Positions 54,234 through 59,690 are shown, counted from the first letter of the stretch. The stretch: DNA of 64,000 bases from Anoplolepis gracilipes (GCF_047496725.1 NC_132972.1:6812001-6876000); one strand, 5' to 3'. A program made the numbers and translations. Notes: generated by a model from the sequence alone, not told the origin.

Positions 54234-54786
54234 TATATACATATAAGAAAATAGTTGTGCGATGATTTCTATTATCACCAGAACTCAATTGAATCTTTAT
54301 ATATGATGGGTGGAAAATTATCCACGTACATGTATACATATATAAAATGTATAATCAGAGATATTTCTGATAATGAAATAATTAATTAATAAACATTTTA
54401 AAACATCATATCATTTAACAAAGAAATATTTCTATATGAAATTGTATAAATCAGATTAAAATCAAATCTGCGTTTTATCAATTTTTTTATTCAGACGAAG
54501 GTATTTCACAGTTTTTTTAAACAACTTCCCATTTGACCTGGTAAATGTATTCTTTTATCTATTCGACAGTTCGGTAGAGGATATGACGCTATTGCCGCCA
54601 AGCGGGTTCAGTGACAGCCGTGAATTGAGCGACGTGGAGTGCGACCGTGATCGTGATCGTGATCGTGAACGCGATCGTGAATGGCAAGGTCTGTCAACTG
54701 GAACTCGTCACGGCGGCAGTTTGGGCAGACTCCCGATCGAGGCCGTTGAATCTATGCTCGCTAGGTATCAACACGAGTCTTCGTAA
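6691..54786 (+). CDS. Dscam-like: Dscam-family cell adhesion receptor, whole gene (31 coding exons)
   Basis: Joining the exons listed separately gives 5,877 coding bases (1,958 residues plus stop) with every splice phase agreeing. Domain order by residue: signal peptide 1 to about 20; Ig1-Ig9 about 20-901; FN3-1 to FN3-4 about 901-1331; Ig10 about 1331-1420; FN3-5 and FN3-6 to about 1620; membrane helix about 1635-1660; cytoplasmic tail 1661-1958. Each Ig has the Cys...Trp...Cys core. This 9 Ig-4 FN3-Ig-2 FN3 order and total length are diagnostic of Dscam, a homophilic surface receptor for neurite self-avoidance, tiling and axon guidance. The tail keeps the family's PYATF, F-K-T-F and ECDRD motifs. 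No duplicated Ig2, Ig3 or Ig7 exons are visible, which argues against Dscam1 and Dscam2; the exact paralogue is unresolved. The gene spans 48 kb, almost half of it intron 1. Confidence 0.93.
12046..12232. repeat. inverted repeat with about 61-bp arms around (TA)n(GT)n
   Basis: The left arm, 12046-12107, matches the reverse complement of 12172-12232 with a modest number of mismatches. Both arms start CTCGTTTCGTTTG when read inward. The loop is a TA/GT microsatellite. It could be a small foldback element or a local inverted duplication. Similar peptide translations on both strands here are a by-product of the symmetry. Confidence 0.75.
12549..12597. repeat. (AT)n microsatellite
   Basis: Uninterrupted AT dinucleotide run inside the first copy of the duplicated segment. 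It is much shorter in the second copy near 13445-13462, so the array expanded or contracted after the duplication. Confidence 0.9.
12816..13375 (+). mobile_element. MITE family 1, copy 2
   Basis: Same element as at 3259 and 16214. The left end reads GAGTAAACTCGGGTAAG (one change from GGGTAAAC), the right end ...CCCTAGGTTACCCC. It interrupts the second copy of a duplicated segment; the uninterrupted copy reads TATCATCTT at about 12472, compared with TA-[element]-CATCATCTT here, which is direct evidence of insertion at a TA dinucleotide. Confidence 0.85.
15284..15311 (+). repeat. 7-bp minisatellite (CCCCGAG) x4
   Basis: Four perfect head-to-tail copies of CCCCGAG in a CpG-rich patch of intron 1. 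Confidence 0.85.
15976..16898. mobile_element. candidate MITE family 3, copy B, with MITE family 1 nested inside
   Basis: The left end AAAAAATGGACTTGTGTGATTACG and the reverse complement of the right end, AAAAAATGGATATAACGTCATC, form imperfect inverted termini. The same termini bound a related segment at 42397-42937, and the flanking interior text is similar (ATTACATATC...TCTAATTATATAT near the right end). The 563-bp MITE at 16214-16776 sits inside, so the host element was about 360 bp. Terminal similarity is limited. Confidence 0.45.
16214..16776 (+). mobile_element. MITE family 1, copy 3 (best-preserved ends)
   Basis: The left terminus GGGTAAACTCGGGTAAGATGG pairs with the right terminus, whose reverse complement begins GGGTAAACTAGGGTATGATAG. 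TA flanks both sides (16212-16213, 16777-16778). The interior has no coding capacity. It has inserted in another candidate element. Confidence 0.88.
17806..17836 (+). repeat. short minisatellite, ACACTCGAT-like unit x3
   Basis: Three imperfect head-to-tail copies of a 9-10 base unit (ACACTCGAT, ACACTCGAT, GCACTCGGT). Confidence 0.6.
18833..19128 (+). repeat. AT-rich interspersed repeat, copy R1 (partial)
   Basis: Shares with R2 and R3 the text TATAGAATTTATAGCA, GAAAATTTAGATCCC, AATTGTCCTTGACAATAGGC, GATAGG.ATCGCAGAAAAATT and AAAATATATGCAGTATCAC. R1 and R2 lie head to tail. There is no coding capacity and no clear termini; the element class is unknown. Confidence 0.8.
19129..19516 (+). repeat. 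AT-rich interspersed repeat, copy R2
   Basis: Most complete copy with R3: it starts CTCGAAAAAATATTTTGC and runs to GTTGCAAGATAACTTTTTCG. It adjoins R1, forming a tandem pair. Confidence 0.8.
22690..23086 (+). repeat. AT-rich interspersed repeat, copy R3
   Basis: Collinear with R2 over its whole length, and more diverged. It ends in a T-run at 23059-23080 where R2 has ACTTTTTCG. Confidence 0.8.
25806..25877. repeat. perfect 72-bp palindrome around (TA)n
   Basis: ACGAGTGCA, a long TA run, then TGCACTCGT: the unique flanks are exact reverse complements, so the whole block is one perfect palindrome that could extrude as a cruciform. Confidence 0.9.
26486..27753. mobile_element. candidate MITE family 2 (about 1.27 kb)
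   Basis: The left end GGGTAAAGATACCAATTACGAGA matches, with changes, the reverse complement of the right end (GGCTAAAGTAGCCTATTATGAGA). TA precedes the left end; the right flank reads TG then TA. The interior has an imperfect direct duplication (about 26930-27030 and 27120-27225, both with ACATATCTTAGAGATT) and several TCATATTAGGAA motifs near the right end. No transposase frame is present. The GGGTAAA start and TA flank recall family 1. Ends are eroded, so boundaries are approximate. Confidence 0.5.
28398..28498. repeat. hairpin-forming inverted repeat, about 41-bp arms
   Basis: 28398-28438 (ATCAGCTACGTTAAAAGTTG...ACATTTTG) pairs with 28457-28498 read in reverse, with a 3-base bulge and a few mismatches, around an 18-base loop. 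The size is like a pre-miRNA or a small foldback element. Confidence 0.75.
29923..30109 (+). CDS. Dscam-like: exon 2: end of signal peptide and first half of Ig1
   Basis: Acceptor TTTTCAG, donor GTAAAT, phase 1 in, phase 2 out; residues about 12-74. The frame reads GPVFILEPPSTLVFSNTTG then QLGC and HVTW, the first Cys and the Trp of the Ig fold. It ends in VPGL, matching the Dscam Ig1 pattern. Confidence 0.93.
30110..30948 (+). other. intron 2, mostly a MITE
   Basis: 839 bases, of which 577 are the reverse-oriented MITE family 1 copy at 30253-30829. The remainder shows no other feature. Confidence 0.85.
30253..30829 (-). mobile_element. MITE family 1, copy 4 (reverse orientation, inside Dscam-family intron 2)
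   Basis: The end GGGTAAACTAGGATATGATGG at the left and ...AACCCGAGTTTGCCC at the right, TA after the right end (CA before the left). The interior is the reverse complement of copies 1-3. An extra AGTTTTAAGGAACCTA segment lies just inside the right end. The gene must tolerate it as intron sequence. Confidence 0.85.
30949..31091 (+). CDS. Dscam-like: exon 3: second half of Ig1
   Basis: Acceptor TCTTTCAG, donor GTAAGT, phase 2 in, phase 1 out; residues about 74-121. LGNGTLYFPPFLAQDF is followed by YRCRAT (second Ig cysteine) and SREVTLRA, the typical Ig1-Ig2 junction of Dscam. Confidence 0.93.
32396..33600 (+). repeat. tandem duplication, 535-bp unit, about 2.2 copies
   Basis: The unit beginning CTGTTTGAGTC...TACGCTTAAAGC starts at 32396, 32932 and 33467. 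Units 1 and 2 are nearly identical (single-base changes such as TTTACCTAAG/TTTATCTAAG and AAAGGTTAAT/AAAGGCTAAT). The third copy is partial and diverges after about 33560. It has no coding content. The high identity implies a recent duplication, or an assembly artefact. Confidence 0.93.
36838..36888. repeat. (CT)n microsatellite
   Basis: About 25 CT units in a pyrimidine-rich stretch of intron 3. Confidence 0.9.
37518..37539. repeat. (GT)n microsatellite
   Basis: Short GT run in intron 3, followed by a T run. Confidence 0.85.
39096..39260 (+). CDS. Dscam-like: exon 4: first half of Ig2
   Basis: Acceptor CTTACAG, donor GTGAGT, phase 1 both sides; residues about 122-177. VLSC and TVTSWFRDDA carry the first Cys and the Trp of Ig2. 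The TVTSW-RDD stretch is typical of insect Dscams. In Dscam1 this position is a large set of alternative exons; here there is one. Confidence 0.93.
40065..40160. repeat. compound (TA)n(GT)n microsatellite
   Basis: TA run with a few TG interruptions followed by GT units; the translated Tyr-Ile strings on both strands come from it. Confidence 0.9.
41790..41841. repeat. (CT)n microsatellite
   Basis: About 26 CT units in intron 4. Confidence 0.9.
42397..42937. mobile_element. candidate MITE family 3, copy A
   Basis: Termini GAGAAAAAAATGGATTTATG and the reverse complement of the right end, GAGAAAAAATGGATTTAATG, form an inverted repeat of about 20 bases that continues imperfectly. The segment is AT-rich and non-coding. 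It resembles the bounded segment at 15976-16898 at both ends. Confidence 0.5.
43056..43202 (+). CDS. Dscam-like: exon 5: second half of Ig2
   Basis: Acceptor TTCACAG, donor GTAATC, phase 1 both sides; residues about 177-226. GDLHIRAARPEDGRATYSC carries the D-G-x-x-x-Y-x-C end of Ig2. Confidence 0.93.
43362..43502 (+). CDS. Dscam-like: exon 6: first half of Ig3
   Basis: Acceptor TTTGTAG, phase 1 both sides; residues about 226-273. VHLTCSAQGSPPPQFTWYRD contains the Cys and Trp of Ig3. The donor GTTGGT is weak but is the site that keeps phase with exon 7. In Dscam1 this is the exon 6 cluster position; only one version is present. Confidence 0.9.
43503..43946 (+). other. intron 6, no feature seen
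   Basis: 444 bases of non-coding sequence; no second Ig3-like exon and no repeat recognised. Confidence 0.6.
43947..44137 (+). CDS. Dscam-like: exon 7: second half of Ig3 and start of Ig4
   Basis: Acceptor GTCGCAG, donor GTAGGG, phase 1 in, phase 0 out; residues about 273-336. DAQDAGRYVCRASNQLGEQ ends Ig3, and the exon runs on to ARIQPRVQ, the first strand of Ig4. Confidence 0.93.
44138..44796 (+). other. intron 7, no feature seen
   Basis: 659 bases, AT-rich, without a recognised repeat or exon. Confidence 0.55.
44797..45037 (+). CDS. Dscam-like: exon 8: body of Ig4
   Basis: Acceptor TTCGCAG, donor GTCAGC (weak), phase 0 in, phase 1 out; residues about 337-417. TMNCTVEGYP, EWLHDG and KGMYQCLVRSDKENAQATAE give the complete C-W-C core; the last stretch is typical of Dscam Ig4. 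Confidence 0.93.
45038..45469 (+). other. intron 8 with a (CT)n tract
   Basis: 432 bases; (CT)n at about 45207-45231, otherwise no feature. Confidence 0.6.
45470..45623 (+). CDS. Dscam-like: exon 9: first half of Ig5
   Basis: Acceptor TTTCTAG, donor GTAAAT, phase 1 in, phase 2 out; residues about 417-468. FIEQALRPGPPVSLRC and FTWLLDGEP fit the highly conserved start of Dscam Ig5. The following intron is only 66 bases. Confidence 0.95.
45690..45841 (+). CDS. Dscam-like: exon 10: second half of Ig5
   Basis: Acceptor CGCACAG, donor GTACGA, phase 2 in, phase 1 out; residues about 468-519. DVISHLNISS, EDGGLYACVASN and EHKARLNIY complete the domain. Confidence 0.94.
45842..46294 (+). other. intron 10, no feature seen
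   Basis: 453 bases, AT-rich, without a recognised exon or repeat. Confidence 0.55.
46295..46564 (+). CDS. Dscam-like: exon 11: complete Ig6
   Basis: Acceptor TTTTTAG, donor GTAAGT, phase 1 both sides, so the exon is a skippable domain module; residues about 519-609. PPYIRSIGPVRAIAG, ACPYSGYPI, VGWTRN and DAGTYTCIVRA span the full domain. Confidence 0.95.
46818..46963 (+). CDS. Dscam-like: exon 12: first half of Ig7
   Basis: Acceptor TTTGCAG, donor GTAAGC, phase 1 in, phase 0 out; residues about 609-657. QVTCSVTSGDLPIYISWLKDG carries the Cys and Trp. In Dscam2 this domain has two mutually exclusive versions; no second version is seen in the flanking introns. Confidence 0.94.
46964..47483 (+). 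other. intron 12, no feature seen
   Basis: 520 bases searched for an alternative Ig7 exon; none found. AT-rich. Confidence 0.6.
47484..47919 (+). CDS. Dscam-like: exon 13: second half of Ig7 and all of Ig8
   Basis: Acceptor CCTGCAG (the first AG after a long AG-free stretch), donor GTAAGA, phase 0 in, phase 1 out; residues about 658-803. HSGKYTCVATNSAAKVNHTA ends Ig7; PPQWIFEPQDVA opens Ig8 with VHCEAKGFPPPRITW and EGYYLCRANNAIGSGLS. It is the second largest exon. Confidence 0.95.
48212..48505 (+). CDS. Dscam-like: exon 14: complete Ig9
   Basis: Acceptor TTCGTAG, donor GTGAAA, phase 1 both sides; residues about 803-901. ARFEFQSKNVTIRRGESVTI, VQWMHNS and DSGVYRCTADNAYGRSE span the domain. 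The 292-base intron before it carries a poly-T and AT-rich text only. Confidence 0.95.
48667..48870 (+). CDS. Dscam-like: exon 15: first half of FN3-1
   Basis: Acceptor TTCTTTAG, donor GTAATT, phase 1 both sides; residues about 901-969. RPDPPAGLEVIEIG and RLLWKRAFDGNSPIRNYVIQ fit the A to C strands of a fibronectin type III domain. Confidence 0.95.
48971..49126 (+). CDS. Dscam-like: exon 16: second half of FN3-1
   Basis: Acceptor TCTGCTAG, donor GTAAAA, phase 1 both sides; residues about 969-1021. GGLHPAVTYTFRIFAINSID is the L-x-P-x-x-x-Y-x-F-x-V-x-A-x-N pattern of FN3 strands F-G. The preceding intron is 100 bases. Confidence 0.94.
49206..49276 (+). CDS. Dscam-like: exon 17: start of FN3-2
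   Basis: Acceptor ATAACAG, donor GTAAGT, phase 1 in, phase 0 out; residues about 1021-1044. TESPQNIKVQSAGPGELMVS ends in the FN3 Trp. Smallest internal exon, flanked by introns of 79 and 91 bases. Confidence 0.94.
49368..49611 (+). CDS. Dscam-like: exon 18: rest of FN3-2
   Basis: Acceptor TTTCCAG, donor GTATGG, phase 0 in, phase 1 out; residues about 1045-1126. NGDLLGYIVTWSE and LTGLRKFTKYDISIRAFNSI are FN3 strands C and F. Confidence 0.95.
49677..49728. repeat. (GT)n microsatellite in intron 18
   Basis: About 26 GT units between a GC-rich run and the exon 19 acceptor, within 75 bases of it. Long (GT)n tracts near splice sites can influence splicing in other genes; here that is inference. 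Confidence 0.9.
49799..49945 (+). CDS. Dscam-like: exon 19: first half of FN3-3
   Basis: Acceptor TTTTACAG, donor GTGAGT, phase 1 both sides; residues about 1126-1175. PETPPTQVTCVPLSSQSVKV and GIIQGYKVYYRPVP fit FN3. Confidence 0.95.
50039..50200 (+). CDS. Dscam-like: exon 20: second half of FN3-3
   Basis: Acceptor TATCGCAG, donor GTGAGT, phase 1 both sides; residues about 1175-1229. LYKYTNYSIKVLAYTGAGDG is the typical F-G region; SPPIFCMTEED leads to the next domain. Confidence 0.95.
50314..50530 (+). CDS. Dscam-like: exon 21: first part of FN3-4
   Basis: The acceptor follows a run of about 28 T ending in ACAG; donor GTACGT; phase 1 in, phase 2 out; residues about 1229-1301. PGPPAGIKALALTAESILVS and QPNGNVSKYTVYSREAG match the Dscam FN3-4 pattern. 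Confidence 0.95.
50611..50699 (+). CDS. Dscam-like: exon 22: end of FN3-4
   Basis: Acceptor AATTTTAG, donor GTGCTT (weak), phase 2 in, phase 1 out; residues about 1301-1331. QSYEFWVSATTGLGEGERTT is the YEFWV-A-T-x-x-GEG signature of Dscam FN3-4. Confidence 0.94.
50858..51037 (+). CDS. Dscam-like: exon 23: first part of Ig10
   Basis: Acceptor TTCCGTAG, donor GTAAAT, phase 1 both sides; residues about 1331-1391. PARVASFSQVLRRAVKSSVT is followed by LSCLVVGNPTPRPIW, the Cys and Trp of the tenth Ig, inserted between FN3-4 and FN3-5 as in all Dscams. Confidence 0.95.
51126..51314 (+). CDS. Dscam-like: exon 24: end of Ig10 and start of FN3-5
   Basis: Acceptor TTTTTCAG, donor GTGATA, phase 1 both sides; residues about 1391-1454. 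VTGNYTCSASNLFGDDS closes Ig10; PPKAPLLELQYTTANSIRFR opens FN3-5. Confidence 0.95.
51390..51575 (+). CDS. Dscam-like: exon 25: rest of FN3-5
   Basis: Acceptor TTTATCAG, donor GTGAAT, phase 1 both sides; residues about 1454-1516. GYVLSYKRDQGGWEE and LSGLKCGSSYLAHLTAHNRV match, including the L-x-C-G-x-x-Y motif of Dscam FN3-5. Confidence 0.95.
51576..52205 (+). other. intron 25, no feature seen
   Basis: 630 bases, AT-rich; a decoy acceptor near 51665 opens no conserved frame. Confidence 0.6.
52206..52653 (+). CDS. Dscam-like: exon 26: FN3-6, juxtamembrane and transmembrane helix
   Basis: Acceptor ACATTCCAG, donor GTAAAG, phase 1 in, phase 2 out; residues about 1516-1665, the largest exon. NGGCPIQHYTVEYRRR and TASWYSLRLTAHNDAGSTQT form FN3-6 with the W-Y-x-L-x-x-x-A-H-N motif. 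A single helix of about 26 hydrophobic residues (VLYVVVPLICAIVLVVSAVI...) ends at K-R-S-G-R, a stop-transfer signal. Confidence 0.96.
52736..52965 (+). CDS. Dscam-like: exon 27: membrane-proximal tail with Gln/His-rich segment
   Basis: Acceptor TTGATAG, donor GTATAT (weak), phase 2 in, phase 1 out; residues about 1665-1742. Two glutamine runs and an HHH run (QQQQQQTG and QQQQQHQQQHHH) give a low-complexity stretch of CAA/CAG codons that is probably length-polymorphic. The frame stays open through the donor to a TGA at 53004-53006, so intron retention would give a short alternative tail. Confidence 0.9.
53047..53215 (+). CDS. Dscam-like: exon 28: cytoplasmic tail with PYATF motif
   Basis: Acceptor CTTTGCAG, donor GTAATT, phase 1 in, phase 2 out; residues about 1742-1798. 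MYEISPYATFSVPGREN and MQFKTFGHLENEDIN correspond to the conserved PYATF and F-x-T-F blocks in Dscam tails. Several tyrosines could be phosphorylated; that is inference. Confidence 0.93.
53349..53512 (+). CDS. Dscam-like: exon 29: cytoplasmic tail, Ser/Gly-rich
   Basis: Acceptor ACGCGCAG, donor GTGATA, phase 2 in, phase 1 out; residues about 1798-1853. RWHKQRYFPSIAEAESKL, then a Ser/Gly stretch and YRVPVKP, a possible SH3-binding proline motif. Confidence 0.9.
53643..53745 (+). CDS. Dscam-like: exon 30: cytoplasmic tail, Arg/Ser-rich
   Basis: Acceptor TTTACAG, donor GTAGCC, phase 1 in, phase 2 out; residues about 1853-1887. ESSTESNNEGSPSLARRRSR is a charged, probably disordered segment. Confidence 0.88.
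53994..54097 (+). repeat. near-perfect hairpin, 43-bp arms and 18-base loop, in a Dscam intron
   Basis: 53994-54036 and 54055-54097 are reverse complements except for one position (GGGTTAAT versus GGATTAAT). Read as sense RNA that position is a G:U pair, so the intron transcript would fold into an uninterrupted 43-bp stem. The stem contains ACGACCTGACTAGCCAAAAT. The size suits a small MITE, a pre-miRNA or an hpRNA; no TA-flanked termini are obvious. Confidence 0.93.
54189..54230. repeat. (TA)n microsatellite
   Basis: About 21 TA units in intron 30. Confidence 0.9.
54570..54786 (+). CDS. Dscam-like: exon 31: C-terminus and stop codon
   Basis: Acceptor TTCGACAG, phase 2 in, TAA stop at 54784-54786; residues about 1887-1958. 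SGFSDSRELSDVECDRD matches the S-N-E-x-S-E-x-E-C-D-R-D block near the end of insect Dscam tails. A hexanucleotide array (CGTGAT-like) codes for alternating Arg-Asp. The protein ends in H-E-S-S without a classical PDZ ligand. Confidence 0.95.
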
Positions 54787-54906
54787 ACCAAGCATATTAA
54801 GTATCAATTAGTTGAGATTAGTGAGAGAATCCCCAAACATTGCAAGCTTGTTTATCTATATAAGCAGGGTGTTCTAATGCTCTGGCATGCACCGTCGCTG
54901 TACATT

Positions 54907-54912
54907 AATAAA
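54907..54912 (+). terminator. polyadenylation signal AATAAA (proximal)
   Basis: First AATAAA 121 bases after the stop codon. Confidence 0.4.
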
Positions 54913-54980
54913 AATGAAACAAGAAGGCACAATCGTTTAAATATTGATAGCTGTTTTTTTTATGCAGCAATAGTTCTCTC

Positions 54981-54986
54981 AATAAA
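54981..54986 (+). terminator. polyadenylation signal AATAAA (second)
   Basis: AATAAA about 195 bases after the stop, followed by a T-rich region. Confidence 0.4.
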
Positions 54987-55000
54987 ATAATGATTTTTCA

Positions 55001-56808
55001 CCTTGACTTTTAATTATCTCAAAGATATTTAATTTTGATTATTAGTCAAGAAACAAAAGTTGAAATATTCACAAGACATTCTAATCCATCTACGAAAAAT
55101 TACTCTTTTATCGATTATTGTTTTTGGTTGCAAAATATCAAACGCTTGAGAAAGAAAAATAAATATTGCAAGAATACAGAATTACATTATATAATTATAT
55201 AGTGTTGAGAACAGATGCGCGTTGTCTGTTACAGATATCAACAAAGGAAGGAACAAGAAAGACAAGAATTCACTATACACGTATGATCGAGATTCGCTGG
55301 TTCGACTTGGTATCTTCGCCGGACGATTTAATGTTATTTAGAAAAAGAGATCGCAAATCTCTTGCAACTGTCGTCGTTGACGGAAATTTTTCGAAATCTT
55401 AAAAGGAATGGTAGAGTTTAATATATGTCAGAGACAATTTAATTGATGAAGTGGAGAACAAGTGAGAGAGAAAGAATGACAGAAGAGACTCTCAGGTCTT
55501 CCCATCGAAGAGATGTCTCAACTACATCTGCGTTGCACCAAAAAAAAATACTGCCGTTAATATATAAAACAAGGCCTTTGTACACACGTAACCCTGTATG
55601 TACCACATACGACATCACGCCGAGAATCCTAAGGAAAACATCAAATTTCATCGGCAATATACAATTAATCGAGAAACAACGGAAAAAACAAACATTCACT
55701 GATTACTATATACGTTTTTGATAGCATTTTCTATCACCGAATTACGAGCTTTCTATTCTTTCTATATTACCGAATTACGATTGTATTATCTTACGAAACG
55801 TGATTACACGATAAAAAAAAAAAAGTGTAATTGATCGATCCATTACTTTCGCGACGACCAACTATATTGATATACAGGGTGAACGCCAACTTCCATACGA
55901 GTACCTCCGCTTTATTAATGCGATTTATACTTATTAACGAGCCATTCGATGTACGAATGTATAAGAATCACCGATTGTCAGGAATGAGAGTATTACAATT
56001 TAAAAAATTTTAAAAATGTTGCAACGTCTTCGCAGCGTTACATATTAGCCCAAATAAAAAAATAGGTCAATTAATTAAAAGGAAATGGCCAGGCATTTAT
56101 TGTGTTGAATTAAATTCTAAATTTAAAAAATAACGAATATTGTTTTTTAAATTTTTTAATTCTTTTCAATTTGGAGTAATTTTAAAAGTACGCGATAAGA
56201 TTCGATTAATCTGATTTTAAAATCGACTTTCCACGAACAATGTTTCAAATAGTGCCAATTCTAGCTTAGTATTTAAGAACGTTGTAAAAAAAAAAAAAAC
56301 TTGGGAGAGCAAAGGAAGACAGGAATGTGTTCCTTTCTATCCTAATTGAACGTATTTGTGCGCTATATTAAATAGTATTTACGAATCGATCATTCGAATA
56401 AGCGATTAGCGCCTTAACTATGTAAATAAACGCTCTTCACGAAACGGCACTTTTATCGATGTGATCGTAAAATACGCTAGCGATTATGAAATATCATGCG
56501 TACGCAAAAGAATCGTAGTATCTATTTGCAGACAGAATCGATAAGATCGTATAGCATAGCATAGCGCGATCTCGATAAGATCACGTCTTCTCGCCGAAAA
56601 TTCAACGTCTCGTTTTCATCTCGAAGATCTCTTCCGTAACATGAGACTGAACAATGAGATTAACGTGAACCGAGTACGCTTACATTGAATTCTGCCAAAG
56701 AAAGTAAACGGTTAGTCGTTCGGACCAAGCGACACTTTTCATCACGCCAAAAACGGAGACATGCATAACGCGCGCGACGATCTTTTTCCATTTTCTTTTT
56801 TCCCCCAC

Positions 56809-56839
<31 letters not shown>

Positions 56840-58440
56840 ATGAGAGATAAAGACTTGCTTATATAAAATTATCTAGTCGGCTGTTTTTATTAAGGCATTA
56901 TACGAATATGGATAAGTCTCTTAGAAACTTTATGAAAATTTATGATACAATGTCCCTTATTACTTTATAACGTGTTATCGCGTAGCTGCAATATATTGTA
57001 TATACATAAATGACATGATCAGAATGTGATTTTTTGAAATTATTAAAGCACGACTGCGCGCTTATTTTGAAGGACAAAGATATGTGCCAGCACATTACAG
57101 TGTCGATATCCTAATATATTATCTTACAAGGAGAAATAGATGAATTGAAAAGAATTGACAGAAAAATTTATTCTGTAGAATTGGATTTCTAATTTCTGAA
57201 ATTAAGAAAACTATTTAAGAATTGTCAATTCTTTGTAATTCATTTATGACAGAATATGACTCCGTTTGAGTAATTAGAACGAATAATTTTTGGAGGAAGA
57301 GAGAATACGTGCATGTTTCATTTCATCGCCTCAATCGCGCAATCATAAAAACAAGACTGTCCGTTGAATTTGGATAAATATAAAATAGATCATTTTGGAA
57401 AAACGAAAACGTATATGTAAATGTTTACTCCATCGTGCAAATAGAACTGTAAAACCAAGACTGTCCATTCGAATAACTAAAATAAAAAAAAGAAATGCGG
57501 AACAAAATAAAAATGATATTTGACGAAGAAATTTAGTAAAATAAAGCCATTTTAACAATTCTGAAATTTGTATACGCAAAAGGAACGATCTACTAAGAAA
57601 TATGTATACACCTACCGAGAAAAGAAATAAAAAAAAAATACGATACACAATGTCTTAAAAGTTTAATACATATCAATGATTTCATAAAATTAATATTTGA
57701 GTAGTATATAGTTTCCTTCTCTAACACATTCAATTTTATATTAATCTATATAGATTCAAAATTGAAATAAGTATAAAAATGTAGCTAAAGCATGAAATAT
57801 TTATCCATATAAAAGGAGTGCTTTATCATTTCTTTATTCTATATAAATTATGATTTACTAAAATTTTTTAAATAAATATTTTAAACAAAACAACAGATAT
57901 AATTAAACTATTTTTTTAACTTTTTTAAGTCAACAAATATATATATTTTTTAAAAATGTCTTATATAAAAATAATAAAATTATTTAAATTTTAATTAACC
58001 TTAATTTTACAATTAACTCTGAATTGGACATAATTTAATCAAAATTCTGTCATTAGAAAAGTCATCATAAAAATAAATTTTGATGTATATGTTTAAAAAA
58101 AATGTATTATCTGTACTAAAAATTCTGAGAGATCTAATAAAGATAATTTTAGACTTTTGTAAGTAATTTTTAAATCAAAATTTAATAATTAATTGGGTCA
58201 AACTAATACAAAATAAAATAATCAAACACAAATCCATTTATTATTTTAAATTTTAACTACAATAGTATTAAATTTTCAGTAATCAAATTATAGTATTTGT
58301 CAACGTATTGTAATCTTTTATAAAGGAAAGTAATATGATGCAGATTATTATTAAATAATAACGATTTGTGACACATTGAATTACTAATACAAAAAATATT
58401 ATACTATAAATAAATAATATAAAATATAAAAACATATTGT
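55001..58440. other. possible distal 3' UTR and intergenic sequence, no gene seen
   Basis: AT-rich with a T run at 56811-56835 and many short open frames that show no domain. TACAGGGTGAACGCCAACTT at about 55874 resembles the start of some DNA elements, but no partner end was found. Confidence 0.5.
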
Positions 58441-59094
58441 TAATCACGTTCTTCTTCTCTCTTGAATATTAGAAATAAGAAAAAAAGTTACTTATTAAAA
58501 ATAAGCTTAATGCAAAACTATTATGTCGAACGAGTATTAAAATCTACATATGTGTGTACTATTCCTAAACCAAAATGTTACTTATTAAAAATAAATTTAA
58601 CAAAAAAACAATTAAATAAGCTTAATAAGCAAAACTACCATGTCGAAAGAGTATTAAAATCCGTACATGTACTAGCAATCAAATCAATATAGTAAAATAT
58701 GACACATTTTAGTTAAATACTTATACATATTTGTAAATATAAATTATGATAACGTGATGAAAATACAATGATATTTATAACTTAAATCATAATATATGTG
58801 ACGAAAATGTGTCTGTATGTCATACTAATCTTCTTTCATTTAATTGAAACATTAAAGTCTTCCTTATGATTGAAATATTTTGTTAAATAATAGTAATGAT
58901 AATGATAATATTAAGAAGAATCTGAAGAATTGAAGTTGAAAATGAATAATATTTCACATTTGTTTTCTTCATAAAATATTAAAAATAAGGAAAAATTCAC
59001 TTATTAAACTCCTTATATAAAATTGCATACAAATAACATTGATTTAAGTAAACAATTATGCTAATTATATAAACAATTAGCTAGTATTATTTTG

Positions 59095-59145
<51 letters not shown>

Positions 59146-59560
59146 TAATTGTACTCATTGTATTTCTTAATCCATAGAGTGTCGTGGCAATTGTTTTGCA
59201 CCAAAATAATCTTTTGTTTTGCATGTAGTTCTATGAATATTAAGAAAAATCATTAAAATTAATTAAAAAAATATAATATTTCACATTTGTTTTCTTCACT
59301 AAACATTAGAAATACGAACAAATTCACTTATTAAAAATAATCTTTACATAAATTGCGTGCAATTAAAATCAATTTATGTAAACAATTATCTTAAATAAAC
59401 AATTTTCTAATTTGTTTCAATCATATATATACACAGTGTAATTGTTTATATATATTAATCGCAATATTGCGTAATTTAGTCGTTCTTATTATATTTTTAA
59501 TCCGTAAAGTGCCAGTTTTTATTCTTGATATACATATAGCTCTATGATGAAGATGCTTCA
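58440..59560 (+). repeat. degenerate tandem repeats
   Basis: Three diverged starts (about 58445, 58957 and 59281) share text like CACATTTGTTTTCTTCA, ATTAGAAATA and TTCACTTATTAAA, and the last two continue to TAAACAATTA and a TA array. There is also an internal direct repeat (58485-58560 and 58575-58670: TTACTTATTAAAAATAA then CGA.AGAGTATTAAAATC). Non-coding and AT-rich. Confidence 0.6.
59098..59142. repeat. (AT)n microsatellite
   Basis: About 22 AT units. Confidence 0.9.
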
Positions 59561-59690
59561 TTAACATATTTATAATCGCGTGCGATTATCTTAATATTAA
59601 GCATTGGTATATAAGAAAAAATAAAATATAAAAATTAATCATCATTTTTTTTAACAACCGACAATGAATACAATTCAAAGAAATACTTAC

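Larger units (their letters stand above)
53746..54569 (+). other. intron 30 with a 43-bp hairpin and a TA array
   Basis: 824 bases. It holds the inverted repeat at 53994-54097 and a (TA)n run at about 54189-54230. The rest is AT-rich without a recognised exon. Confidence 0.75.
54787..55000 (+). other. proximal 3' UTR
   Basis: Follows the stop codon directly and contains the two polyadenylation signals listed below. Later AATAAA-like hexamers exist, so the UTR could be longer. Confidence 0.5.
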
